This document shows positions 1 to 8,029 of a stretch of 33,940 nucleotides of DNA, piece by piece (the first letter of the stretch is position 1; each line of letters begins with the position of its first letter). The position numbers and the translations under genes were made by a program. This DNA is from Bradyrhizobium sp. YR681 (GTDB taxonomy: Bacteria; Pseudomonadota; Alphaproteobacteria; Rhizobiales; Xanthobacteraceae), in assembly GCF_000282615.1 (NCBI RefSeq), contig NZ_AKIY01000187.1, forward strand, positions 1 through 33,940. Direction: 5' to 3'. The notes under the pieces are model-generated. The model searched no databases, was not told the origin of the DNA, and was given only the letters and a program-made list of their open reading frames with translations.

Positions 1-18
1 CGGGCTACGAAGCAACAA

Positions 19-978
19 TCACCCCTTCGGCCGGACCGGCGTGCCGTCCGCCATCGTCGTCACGCCCTTCCGCTCCACGATCATTCCGTACGCCCTCGGC
101 TGACGATGGACGTCGAAATTGAATGTCGTGCGCTTGTAGGAATTGCAGAGATCGAGATCGCAGCGGGCGAGCGCGATCTCGTCACCCTTGGTGGTGCACC
201 TCGCGACGATCTCCCCGGAAGGGGCGATGATGCAGCTGCCGCCGATATGGTCCACGCCCTCCTCGATGCCGGCCTTGGCGACGCCGACCACGAAGGTGCC
301 GTTCTGATAGGCGCCGGATTGCATCACCAGATGATTATGAAAGAGCGAGAGGTCGTCGTGCTCGGGCGCAGGCGGATTGTGCACCGGCGTGTTGTAGCCG
401 ATCATCACCATCTCGACGCCCTGGAGCCCCATCACCCGGTAGGTTTCGCTCCAGCGGCGATCGTTGCAGATCGCCATCCCCATCACTCCGCCGAAAGCGT
501 TCACGACACCAAAGCCGCTGCCGGGCTCGAAATATCGCTTCTCCAGATGCTGGAATTCGCGCCACGGTTCGTGCTCGGCATGGCCGGGCAGATGGACCTT
601 GCGATATCTGGCGACGATCGCGCCGCTCTTGTCGACCAGGATGGAGGTGTTGTAGCGCCTGACAATCCCGGCCTCGACGACGAGTTCGGCATAGCCGAGA
701 TAAAACCCGATGCCGAGCTCGCGCGCGAGGTCGAACAGAGGCTGCGTCTCGGGCCCCGGCATCTCGCGCTCGAAGAAACTGTCGATCTCGGCCTGATCCT
801 CGAAATACCAGCGCGGGAAGAACGTGGTCAGCGCCAGCTCGGGATAGACGATCAGGTCGCAGCCGTTCGCCCGGGCCTGGCGCATCAACGCCATCAGCCG
901 CGCCACGACCTCGGTTCTCGTCTCGCGCCTTGCGACCGGGCCAAGCTGGCCGGCCGCAACATTCACAAATCTCGCCAC
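19..978 (-). CDS. N-carbamoyl-D-amino-acid hydrolase-like nitrilase
   Basis: Carbon-nitrogen hydrolase of the nitrilase superfamily, expected to be cytoplasmic and to release a D-amino acid, CO2 and ammonia from an N-carbamoyl-D-amino acid. The catalytic Glu-Lys-Cys triad is visible at E47 (in YPELAL), K127 (in YRKVHLPG) and C171 (in AICNDRR). These positions agree with E47/K127/C172 of characterised D-carbamoylases apart from one deleted residue. The length of 319 aa is slightly above the usual ~305. The start is a GTG with AAGGA about 8 nt upstream, and it places E47 at the family position. No hydantoinase or hydantoin racemase gene is next to it in the window, so the physiological substrate is uncertain; a related carbamoyl- or ureido-acid is possible. 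Superfamily assignment is strong, exact substrate moderate. Confidence 0.88.
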   Translation of the reverse strand: MARFVNVAAGQLGPVARRETRTEVVARLMALMRQARANGCDLIVYPELALTTFFPRWYFEDQAEIDSFFEREMPGPETQPLFDLARELGIGFYLGYAELVVEAGIVRRYNTSILVDKSGAIVARYRKVHLPGHAEHEPWREFQHLEKRYFEPGSGFGVVNAFGGVMGMAICNDRRWSETYRVMGLQGVEMVMIGYNTPVHNPPAPEHDDLSLFHNHLVMQSGAYQNGTFVVGVAKAGIEEGVDHIGGSCIIAPSGEIVARCTTKGDEIALARCDLDLCNSYKRTTFNFDVHRQPRAYGMIVERKGVTTMADGTPVRPKG

Positions 979-1233
979 ACCTCTGTCCTTCGTTCGATTC
1001 CCGGGCCTTGCGTCGCCGAACTCTGTCGCGCACCGCGGATGCCGTCATCGCGCCCATGCAGATTCCGCGCCTGTAGAGTTCATTGTGCAGGGACAAGCCG
1101 ACCCGAGCGCTCAATCCAGGAACTTTCGTTGCCGATCTGCAACGGTTCCCCGTGGTCTGAAGCCGGCCAAAAGAAACTCCCATTGCGGCCACGAACCGCT
1201 CTCACAACGCCGTGAGACGACAGGGGAACTACG

Positions 1234-1458
1234 ATGCGTGCACAACGAGTCTGGACGGTGAACGGGGGGCCCAGCATCGGGCAGCTGCAAACCAGACTGG
1301 ACGACCTGAACAAGCGTCTCAGTCAGCTTGAAAGCCAGAATCCGGAGAGCTGGAAGCTCGACGAACTGAGATCGAGTGCGCTCAGCCTGTCGCGCGAGAT
1401 CGACGACATTCGCTGTGCCCAGGCGACGGCGGCCCTGAGCGAGTTGCTGCGGAAGTAG
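1234..1458 (+). CDS. Small coiled-coil hypothetical protein (74 aa)
   Basis: Not a recognised family. The ATG follows AGGGGA at suitable spacing. Residues ~15-45 form an amphipathic, heptad-like stretch rich in Leu, Gln, Asp and Arg (LQTRLDDLNKRLSQLES), and the remainder is also helical and charged, with one Cys near residue 61. There is no signal peptide or membrane segment, so it is probably cytoplasmic. Codon choice (C/G third positions) resembles the real genes nearby. It lies alone between the divergent nitrilase gene and the convergent end of the first accessory gene, and nothing in the context suggests a role. Confidence 0.5.
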   Translation: MRAQRVWTVNGGPSIGQLQTRLDDLNKRLSQLESQNPESWKLDELRSSALSLSREIDDIRCAQATAALSELLRK

Positions 1459-1598
1459 CCAGGCCCGTCGATTCGACGGCGCGCAGGATGGGGAGAGCGA
1501 AAGCAAAATCCGTCATGTTCCGCGAGCAGGATGCGCGATGGGTTTCGCGTCGCTCTACCCGTCCGACGAGCCCGACGATTCGCGGTCGGTTCCGGCGT

Positions 1599-2999
1599 TC
1601 AGTCCACGAGGCGCGCCGTGTACGTTCCGCCGTCGCAGGACGTGCAACATCCCTTGCAGGCTTCTTTGGCGTACATGCCCGCGCCCCAATGCGGCCCCTT
1701 CGCCTGCCCGAGGACCCAAGCCCCGTAGCATATCTTTTCGTTCTTGATGCAATTGAGCGTGTGGGAGTTGTTTCCCTTGTTCATCGTCCAGTTCTTGTCC
1801 CAGTTGGGCCATCCCCAGTGCCTGGTCTGCGAATAGAAGGCCACGGAAAGCGTGCGGCTCGTGGCATTCTCGATGTTCCAGGTGATCGTCGGGGTCGGGG
1901 TGTATGACGACGCGAGGTCGAAAGTCTGGCGGACCGGGGCCCCGCCGCAGCGTCGACAGCAATTGGTGCAACTGTCCTTGCCGGCGCGTCCCGTTCCCCA
2001 CGATGCGCCGATCGGATCCGACTTCACGGACGCGCCATAGCAAATCAACTGACCCGGAGTGCAGGTGACGCCGTAGTTGCCGGTTGCACCCTTGTCGATC
2101 CTGTAGATCTTCGATTCCTCGGGATCGACGCGGGCGCGGGTATCTCCATCGTAAAAAGCAATCTGGATAGGCTCATCGACGCTGTTGATCAGAGCAAAAT
2201 CGACCCGGCGCGGCTCTTCGGGCACTTCAGGCGCTTTCGCCTCGGGCTTCGGCTCGAGAGCCAGTCCTTCCTCCTTCAGCTTCCGGGCCGTTGCGGCCGT
2301 CAGGAATCGCGAAACGGGAAGCCCGTTGCGGGCCGTGTATTTTCGGAGATTGTCGCGGTCCGCCTCGCTGAGGCTGGCGCGGCTATCGGGCTTCGACGAG
2401 GAGCCGGCGACGGCACTCTGGAGAGCCCAGCGGACATAGGTCAGGTCGGACTGGGAAATGCTCAGGAAACGCTCGAAGCGCTCTCGTCCCGAGACGTCGG
2501 CCATCAGCGATTCCGCATCGAACGGGCAAAACTGTTCAAGCTTTTCCGCGATGTCCTCGACGTTCACCCGTTCATAGCGGCCGCTGGCATGACCTCGATC
2601 TTCGGTCAGCCTCGCCGTCAGAAAAAAGACCTTCTGGGATCCGATCGACTTCCATAACTCCGAATTCTTGAGCTCGGCGACCGGAATATTCTCCCTGGTG
2701 CTCACCGGTCGCCTGACGTTGTTCTGAACGAGCTGGATCTCCGCATGCAGCCGCGCCTCGCCGACGACGAGATCGACCCGATCGAGCCCCCGGGTCACCA
2801 ATCGCAGCGTAGGGGCAAGGTCGGCATTGAACGCGACGGTCGGAGCAAGGGACACGGTGCAGCTTCGCGACGACCTCGATCCGAGGCCCGACAGCTCAAA
2901 GCGATCGTTCTTGAACAGAACCTCGGCAGCCGCACATTGCACGGACAGCGCAATCGCAAACAAGGCCGATACCGCACCGGAAATCCAACGACGTGTCAT
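1599..2999 (-). CDS. Secreted protein: shared N-terminal module plus duplicated Cys-rich domain
   Basis: An exported protein of 466 aa, function unknown. The signal peptide (residues 1-25) ends near QCAAA. Residues ~26-250 are the module shared with the genes at 6629-7999 and 21411-22592: SRSCTV, an FFLTARL strand, the CPFDAESLMADV core, and a helical end with NGLPVSRFLTAATARKL that looks like a peptidoglycan-binding-1 fold (inference). A Pro/Glu-rich linker follows. The C-terminus holds two ~95-residue repeats (about 266-363 and 370-466), each with an ICYGA segment, W-G-x-G, and a final C-x2-CC-x2-C-[GD]-G cluster. The ATG at 2999 has AGGA about 10 nt upstream and leaves a clean signal peptide; an in-frame GTG eight codons upstream is less likely. 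It is divergent from the gene at 3232. Confidence 0.82.
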   Translation of the reverse strand: MTRRWISGAVSALFAIALSVQCAAAEVLFKNDRFELSGLGSRSSRSCTVSLAPTVAFNADLAPTLRLVTRGLDRVDLVVGEARLHAEIQLVQNNVRRPVSTRENIPVAELKNSELWKSIGSQKVFFLTARLTEDRGHASGRYERVNVEDIAEKLEQFCPFDAESLMADVSGRERFERFLSISQSDLTYVRWALQSAVAGSSSKPDSRASLSEADRDNLRKYTARNGLPVSRFLTAATARKLKEEGLALEPKPEAKAPEVPEEPRRVDFALINSVDEPIQIAFYDGDTRARVDPEESKIYRIDKGATGNYGVTCTPGQLICYGASVKSDPIGASWGTGRAGKDSCTNCCRRCGGAPVRQTFDLASSYTPTPTITWNIENATSRTLSVAFYSQTRHWGWPNWDKNWTMNKGNNSHTLNCIKNEKICYGAWVLGQAKGPHWGAGMYAKEACKGCCTSCDGGTYTARLVD

Positions 3000-3151
3000 C
3001 GCACACTGATCCTGCCCCGACACCAGGGCCCCCGAGGCGGGGACAGGTCAATGACCGCTCGTCGCCCGCACCCGTCGCCACCGGTGTCCCCCGCGAATAT
3101 TATTTCCGGCCCAACCATCGATGCAAATGGAAAGCAGATCCGGCTGCTGTC

Positions 3152-3180
3152 TTGACAACGAAAAGTTGCCTCCTGATACT
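3152..3180 (+). promoter_or_regulatory. Near-consensus sigma70-type promoter
   Basis: TTGACA (3152-3157), a 17-nt spacer, then GATACT (3175-3180). The -35 is perfect and the -10 matches TATAAT at four of six positions. Transcription would start near 3187, about 45 nt before the ATG at 3232, so it is well placed to drive the 3232-6613 unit. Seen directly in the sequence; activity is inferred. Confidence 0.6.
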
Positions 3181-3231
3181 GTCCCGATACTGCGATCGAT
3201 TGTTGTACGTTCTCGTTTGAAGGCCCCGGGC

Positions 3232-3678
3232 ATGGCCAGGTCCGTCAGCTGCAAGGAAGGGATATTCGCTCTGCTCGCTGTCGCGTTGCTGCTCTCGCCT
3301 GGCCGGGAGGCCGCGGCACAGGCTGCGTGCAATTGCTCGGTGAAATTGGGTTCCTGCTTCGCCAGGATCAGCTTCAGGCACGAGGTGGCCCATATCAGCG
3401 TCAACACATCCCAGTGCGCGCAGGTCGCCTATTCCGTGAACGGCAACCCGACCGCGGCGACGATCACGGACGGCAGCGGCGACCAGGACTGGCTCGGAGT
3501 CCCCGACGGAGTGCCGGTCTCTTTCGAGTCCTGCTCGATTTGCGCGTCAGGCACCGAAGCTGCGCGGGATGCCGGCGGGATCAAGCTCAACGTCAGCCCG
3601 ACCGGCCGACGAGACCCGACGAAGGCCAACGAGATCCGCAAGGACGCGCTGAAGCTGCTTGGCCGCCCCGGATCATGA
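3232..3678 (+). CDS. Small secreted cysteine-rich protein (148 aa)
   Basis: Not a recognised family. The N-terminus is a Sec signal peptide (hydrophobic core FALLAVALLLS, cleavage after REAAAQA). The mature chain of ~118 residues has six cysteines, C-x-C near its start, two central ones and C-x2-C (SCSIC), consistent with disulfides in the periplasm. A frame runs open upstream to 3121, but the ATG at 3232 gives the proper signal peptide and lies just downstream of the strong promoter at 3152-3180. It is the first gene of the plus-strand unit, 12 nt before the DUF1598-like gene. The Cys pattern only loosely recalls the Cys clusters of the divergent gene at 1599-2999, and I do not claim homology. 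Confidence 0.72.
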   Translation: MARSVSCKEGIFALLAVALLLSPGREAAAQAACNCSVKLGSCFARISFRHEVAHISVNTSQCAQVAYSVNGNPTAATITDGSGDQDWLGVPDGVPVSFESCSICASGTEAARDAGGIKLNVSPTGRRDPTKANEIRKDALKLLGRPGS

Positions 3679-3690
3679 GGCGCCACAGGC

Positions 3691-5145
3691 ATGTCCCGTG
3701 AGAATGCAAACTCCCCCGGGCTGCCGCCGATGAGCAGCAGCGCTGTCAGCCGCAGGCACTTTCTGGCCCTGTCCGCTGCGGGAATGGCCTGCCTGCCGGC
3801 CAGGGCATTCGCGCAGACCGTCTGCGACAGGATCGAGCCGACGATCCTCCAGCCGCGCATCCAGCGGGCGGTGTCCCTGCGACAGGTGATCCAGAAACTC
3901 GCCGACGGCAATCCGGTCAAATTCCCCGGCCTGACCAGGCTCGATGGCTATGTCATCGACGAGGAGAACGACGATATCGGACTCATCGGCCTCGCGGAGC
4001 CCGGTCAACGTGACCTCGAGGCCGCCGATTTCGTCGTGGCCTTGCGATCGGCGTTCCTGCGGGGAATGCACGACGGCGTCAACTACGACTTCAGCGCCGC
4101 CATCTCGATCGACCCGAACCCGGAGGTGTTTCGCCGCCTGCGCGACATCCGGACCACAAATCCCGACGGCCGGCACTCATATGAGGACGTCTGTCGCGCG
4201 CCGCAGACGGTTCGCGTCGACGGCATGATCCGCGCCTCGCGCGTCGCGGCGCTGCTGGTCGATGCCGATTATCGCATGAAGCAGGTCAGCCAGGGCGCCC
4301 TGAAGCTGCCGACGAGCAAGCCGATCGTCGGCGACTTCGACGCCAGGATTGCGATTTGGCGGTCTCAGCTGGACGCAAAGGGGGCGAGCGACCTCGTCGC
4401 CAACATCACCAGATATTGGTTCACCCCCGGCCAGTTCGGCTACATCGCAAGCGAGGACGGCGCGGACACGATTTATCTGGACCGCGCACAGGTCCTGCTC
4501 AAGGACGAGGCCGAAGTCCTGACCGCGGGCGCGAGCAAGACCGTCGCGTCCGGATCAATCGACACGTACGCCCGCGCCTTCACCTGTGCCTGGACGGCAT
4601 CCATGGAGGAGACCTATCGCGCCGAGCCGATCTGGCGGGAGCTCTACAACATGTATCGCCACTTCGCCGTGGCACGCATCATGGCGGAGACCGGCGCATT
4701 CAACAGGGTGAAGCTCGACATTGCCTTCCTGCTGGACCGCTACAAGGTGCCGAACGTCAACCTGCCCGCCTCGCTGCCGGGATTGAGCCGGATCGTCACC
4801 CATTCGACCAAAAGGCGATCGACGACGTGGAATGCGGCCTACGCGGTCTGCGGTGGCGTCCAGGTCGGCTTGTCCAAGGTCGCCAAGTCCGGCGATTCCG
4901 ACGGGAACGTCCAGCGCACGGGGCAGAACGTGTTGTCCTCGCGGCCTTCGCGCGACACGCTGGCCTGGAATGTCGTGCCGGGCTCGCTGAAGAGCGTCTT
5001 CAAGAAGAAGCCGGCGCCCGACGCCGGCGCGTCATCGGAGCGCGCGGCTCCCGCCGGCACGGGCTCGATCAAGGACCTGTTTCCTCCCGTGACGACCGAG
5101 AAGCCGATCGCGGCCCCGTCGCTTCGCGAGCTCTTCCGAACCTGA
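3691..5145 (+). CDS. Tat-exported DUF1598-like protein with three C-terminal S-L/I-x-x-L-F motifs
   Basis: A 484-aa protein of unknown function. Residues ~20-41 carry a twin-arginine signal (SRRHFLAL followed by AAGMACLPARAFA), so export in folded form is likely. The mature part resembles DUF1598: a LTRLDGYVIDEENDDIGLIG strand pair, DFVVALR, ISIDPNPEVFRRL, VRVDGMI and LLVDADYRMKQV. This assignment is from memory of the family and is moderately secure. The tail after ~residue 425 is Pro/Ala/Ser-rich and contains SLKSVF (432-437), SIKDLF (459-464) and SLRELF (477-482), a motif also found in linkers of four other proteins of the region. It is probably cotranscribed with the gene 12 nt upstream and the GH3 gene 106 nt downstream. 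The ATG at 3691 is used; M14 at 3730 is an alternative that still keeps the Tat motif. Confidence 0.78.
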   Translation: MSRENANSPGLPPMSSSAVSRRHFLALSAAGMACLPARAFAQTVCDRIEPTILQPRIQRAVSLRQVIQKLADGNPVKFPGLTRLDGYVIDEENDDIGLIGLAEPGQRDLEAADFVVALRSAFLRGMHDGVNYDFSAAISIDPNPEVFRRLRDIRTTNPDGRHSYEDVCRAPQTVRVDGMIRASRVAALLVDADYRMKQVSQGALKLPTSKPIVGDFDARIAIWRSQLDAKGASDLVANITRYWFTPGQFGYIASEDGADTIYLDRAQVLLKDEAEVLTAGASKTVASGSIDTYARAFTCAWTASMEETYRAEPIWRELYNMYRHFAVARIMAETGAFNRVKLDIAFLLDRYKVPNVNLPASLPGLSRIVTHSTKRRSTTWNAAYAVCGGVQVGLSKVAKSGDSDGNVQRTGQNVLSSRPSRDTLAWNVVPGSLKSVFKKKPAPDAGASSERAAPAGTGSIKDLFPPVTTEKPIAAPSLRELFRT

Positions 5146-5251
5146 GCTTCGCCTCGCGTCACGACCGGATGTCCCGCTCCGTGTCCGGCGGACGACAGGG
5201 TACGGCAAGCGACGGACAATATGGTTAACGAGATATTAAGACTCGACGACC

Positions 5252-6613
5252 ATGATCCGGACGACGAAAACAAGGACAGCATTCGTGGCGATCGGCCGAA
5301 CCATCGCGATCCTGTGTTGCGGCCTGGGATTTTCGTCATGGGCGGCAGCCGACCCGCTGCCTGCGCCGGTCTGGGATCTGTTTTCCAACAACCGGCAACC
5401 GCAAGCCGTGCGAGCGGCGGGCGATGCCGCGCCGCGGACGCCGCCGCAGCAGGTCGACGCGCCGAAAGCGGTGCCCGCAGCTCCCAAGGAAGCTCCTCAG
5501 ATAGCTGCCAAGACAGCTGTCAAGACAGCTCCCGTCGCGCTGGACGCCGTCCCCGACGATTTGGTGATCCGCAACATGATCGGCCAGATGATCATGATCG
5601 GCTTCCCGAGCAGCGCGCGTGACGAGAGCTGGCAGCCCCGCATCGGGCGGCTGGTCAGGGACGGCAAGATCGGCGGCATCATTCTCTTCTCGGAGAACGT
5701 CATCAACCCGCGCCAGGTCAAGCAGCTCACCGATTCCGTGCAGGTCAGGGAAGGCCCGCAACCGTTCATCTGCGTCGATCAGGAAGGCGGCGCGATCCAG
5801 CGACTGACCGCCAACAAGGGGTTCATCGGAACGCCCGGCGCACAGCAGATCGCGGCGATGGCACAGGCGCAGGCCTTCCAGTATTACCAGAGAGCCGCGC
5901 AGGAGATGGCCCATCTCGGCATCAACTGCAATTTCGGACCGGTCCTCGACCTCAACGTCAACCCCGACAGCCCGATCATCGGCGGCCTTGGCCGCAGCTA
6001 TTCGGCGGAGCCGCGCAAGGTCGTTACCTATGCAAGGTCATTCATCGACGCCCATCGCCAGGCCGGCATCCTGACGGCTGCAAAACATTTCCCCGGCCAC
6101 GGATCTGCGAAGGAGGATTCGCACGAACAGGTGGTCAACGTCTCCCGCACATGGAAGGAGATCGAGCTCGAACCGTTCCAGGCGATCGTCAAGGACGATC
6201 CGACGGACATGGTGATGATCGGCCATCTCGTGCATCCCCGCTTCTCGGACGGAGACCGCCCCTCCAGTCTCTCGCAACACACCATCAAGGACATCTTGCG
6301 CGACCAGCTCGACTATCGCGGCCTCGTCGTGACCGACGACCTCGATATGGGCGCCATCCGCAAGCGCTACGGCGTCGAACAGGCGGCCGTGATGGCCATC
6401 GAGGCCGGCAACGACATCGTCATCGTCGCCAACACGAAGGTGCCGGATCCCTTCATCGCCGATCGCGTCGCGGACGCGGTGTTTCGAGCCGTCGCGGAGG
6501 GCCGGATCAGCCGCACGGCGATCGAGGAATCCTACAGCCGGATTCTCGCCGCCAAACGCAAGCTCGCCGAACGCCGCAACTACGTGCTCCAATCCGGCGC
6601 GCGGCTCCAGTAA
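5252..6613 (+). CDS. Exported glycoside hydrolase family 3 beta-N-acetylhexosaminidase (NagZ-like)
   Basis: A GH3 enzyme expected to remove beta-N-acetylglucosamine from peptidoglycan or related sugars. The family signature is intact: KHFPGHG at 278-284, the Asp289-Ser-His291 dyad typical of the NagZ branch, and the nucleophile in VTDDLDMGA (D362, first of the pair). IILFSENV and NFGPVLDLN are further barrel strands. Unlike enterobacterial NagZ, which is cytoplasmic and ~340 aa, this protein has a signal peptide (to about residue 33) and a ~65-residue Ala/Pro/Lys-rich linker before the catalytic domain, so it should act in the periplasm. The linker starts with PVWDLF, which resembles the short motif repeated across the region. 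It converges on the PAN-protein gene with 15 nt between stops. Confidence 0.9.
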   Translation: MIRTTKTRTAFVAIGRTIAILCCGLGFSSWAAADPLPAPVWDLFSNNRQPQAVRAAGDAAPRTPPQQVDAPKAVPAAPKEAPQIAAKTAVKTAPVALDAVPDDLVIRNMIGQMIMIGFPSSARDESWQPRIGRLVRDGKIGGIILFSENVINPRQVKQLTDSVQVREGPQPFICVDQEGGAIQRLTANKGFIGTPGAQQIAAMAQAQAFQYYQRAAQEMAHLGINCNFGPVLDLNVNPDSPIIGGLGRSYSAEPRKVVTYARSFIDAHRQAGILTAAKHFPGHGSAKEDSHEQVVNVSRTWKEIELEPFQAIVKDDPTDMVMIGHLVHPRFSDGDRPSSLSQHTIKDILRDQLDYRGLVVTDDLDMGAIRKRYGVEQAAVMAIEAGNDIVIVANTKVPDPFIADRVADAVFRAVAEGRISRTAIEESYSRILAAKRKLAERRNYVLQSGARLQ

Positions 6614-6628
6614 AGCAACCGGAAGACG

Positions 6629-7999
6629 TCACTTGGCGCCGCTCACGATGTCGTCGCTCAGGCGCCGCTCCACGATCTGCCGCTTCATCCAGCACCAGCG
6701 CTTCGACTTGACGTAGGAAAAGCCGACGCAGGACGCGTTGCTCTGGCAAGCGCTCGAGCATTGGTCCAGCGAGATATTGCGAAGCCCGCCCGCAAGATCG
6801 CCGCCCGGCAGATCGATGCCGTTCTGGATCGTGATGGCGAAACGCGGCACCGACACGGCAACCAGCGACGCCGAAACGGCCTCGATGCTCGGTTTGGGCT
6901 GTCCCGTGCCGGTCTTCAGGATGCAGACATTGCGCCGCTTGTTGAAGGTGAAGGCCCGGCAGCTGCCATTGTCACGGCAAGCCGCCCGGCAGTCGTCGAA
7001 GCTGGAGTTCAGCAGCCACGGCTTGATGTCGTCACCGTCGAAGTCGGTATTCTCGTAAGAATAGAACTCGCGCGCGGCGGGCGCCGGCGAGGGCGTTGGC
7101 GAGGGCGTTGGCGAGGGCGTCGATGAAGGCCAAGGGGGAGGCGTGGGCGTCGGCGGCGGTGGCGGCGGGTTGGCGAGATTGGCCAGCGCTTGTCCGTCCG
7201 CCGTCAGCCGACGGGCGCTCTCGGCCGTCAGATATTGGGAGATCGGCAGCCCGTTTTCACCGGCATAGCGCTTGAGATAGCCGCGCTCCTGCGCCGACAG
7301 CGACGAGGCCTGGTCCGGCTTGCCCGACAGCGCGCCGTATTTCTGGCCGAGGGCCCAGCGGATGAGCGTCAGATCGGACACCGACGTCCGCAGCGTGCGC
7401 TCGCCCTGCTCGCGGGCCGACAGATCGCTCATCAGGCTCTCCGCGTCGAACGGGCAGACGGCTTCGACCTTTGCAAGAATGGCGTCCAGATCCACCCCTT
7501 CATATCGGCTGCTCACGAACTTGCCGTTCCCGGCGAGCTGCGCGGTCACGAAGAACAGCCGTCGCGATTTCAGCGCCTTGCCGAGCTCCGAGGCACGGAA
7601 CTGCTCGGCCGTGCCGCCCTCCACCGTCGCGAAGGGCTGGCGGCCGTTGCGCTGGACGATCAGCTGGCCGGTGTATTGGGACGGCTTGTCGATGCCGAAG
7701 GACAATTGCGCAGCGCCCGTGGTCACCAACCTGATCCGCGGCGCAAGGTCGTCCCCGAGCACCCGTGCGGGCTTCAACAGCACGGTGCAGTTTCGCGACG
7801 TCCGCGCTCCGCTCCCCGAGATCTCGCTGCCGGCGTCGCTCGACAGCAGCTCGCCCCTGGCCGGGCCCGTGAGAGCGGCGATCAAGACCAGGCCGAGCAC
7901 GGCCCTGACGGCATGCCGACACGTCCACGACACCCGACAGGCGCGATGCTGTCCTGCAAGCCCTGCGGGGCGGTCAGTTCGCAAAACGGGAATGCTCAT
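6629..7999 (-). CDS. Secreted protein: shared N-terminal module, proline linker, two PAN/Apple-like domains
   Basis: A 456-aa exported protein, last gene of the seven-gene minus-strand operon, 30 nt after the VWA gene. A hydrophobic stretch at 32-45 ends in GPARG; the N-region is long, but no better internal ATG exists. Residues 50-272 are the module shared with the genes at 1599 and 21411 (SRNCTV, RRLFFVTAQL, CPFDAESLMSDL, NGLPISQYLTAESARRL). Residues 274-309 are an almost pure Pro/Ser/Thr linker. Two ~70-residue domains follow, at ~311-383 and ~388-455. Each has a C-x3-C-x5-C core followed by an aromatic strand (CRAFTF, CVGFSY) and a further Cys, as in PAN/Apple domains, which bind proteins or carbohydrates. 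The ligand is unknown. Confidence 0.83.
   Translation of the reverse strand: MSIPVLRTDRPAGLAGQHRACRVSWTCRHAVRAVLGLVLIAALTGPARGELLSSDAGSEISGSGARTSRNCTVLLKPARVLGDDLAPRIRLVTTGAAQLSFGIDKPSQYTGQLIVQRNGRQPFATVEGGTAEQFRASELGKALKSRRLFFVTAQLAGNGKFVSSRYEGVDLDAILAKVEAVCPFDAESLMSDLSAREQGERTLRTSVSDLTLIRWALGQKYGALSGKPDQASSLSAQERGYLKRYAGENGLPISQYLTAESARRLTADGQALANLANPPPPPPTPTPPPWPSSTPSPTPSPTPSPAPAAREFYSYENTDFDGDDIKPWLLNSSFDDCRAACRDNGSCRAFTFNKRRNVCILKTGTGQPKPSIEAVSASLVAVSVPRFAITIQNGIDLPGGDLAGGLRNISLDQCSSACQSNASCVGFSYVKSKRWCWMKRQIVERRLSDDIVSGAK
7086..7121. repeat. 12-bp tandem repeat, three copies, coding
   Basis: GGCGAGGGCGTT occurs at 7086-7097 and 7098-7109, and a third copy at 7110-7121 differs only in its last base. 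It lies inside the PAN-protein gene and encodes the (PSPT)n part of its linker. Each unit is four codons, so copy-number change would alter linker length without breaking the frame. Confidence 0.9.
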
Positions 8000-8029
8000 C
8001 GCATGGCATGACTCGCGCTGATCTTGCGA

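Noticed and set aside
3121..3231. Upstream in-frame extension of the small Cys-rich protein.
   Set aside because: It would place the promoter inside the coding region and bury the signal peptide; the ATG at 3232 fits better.
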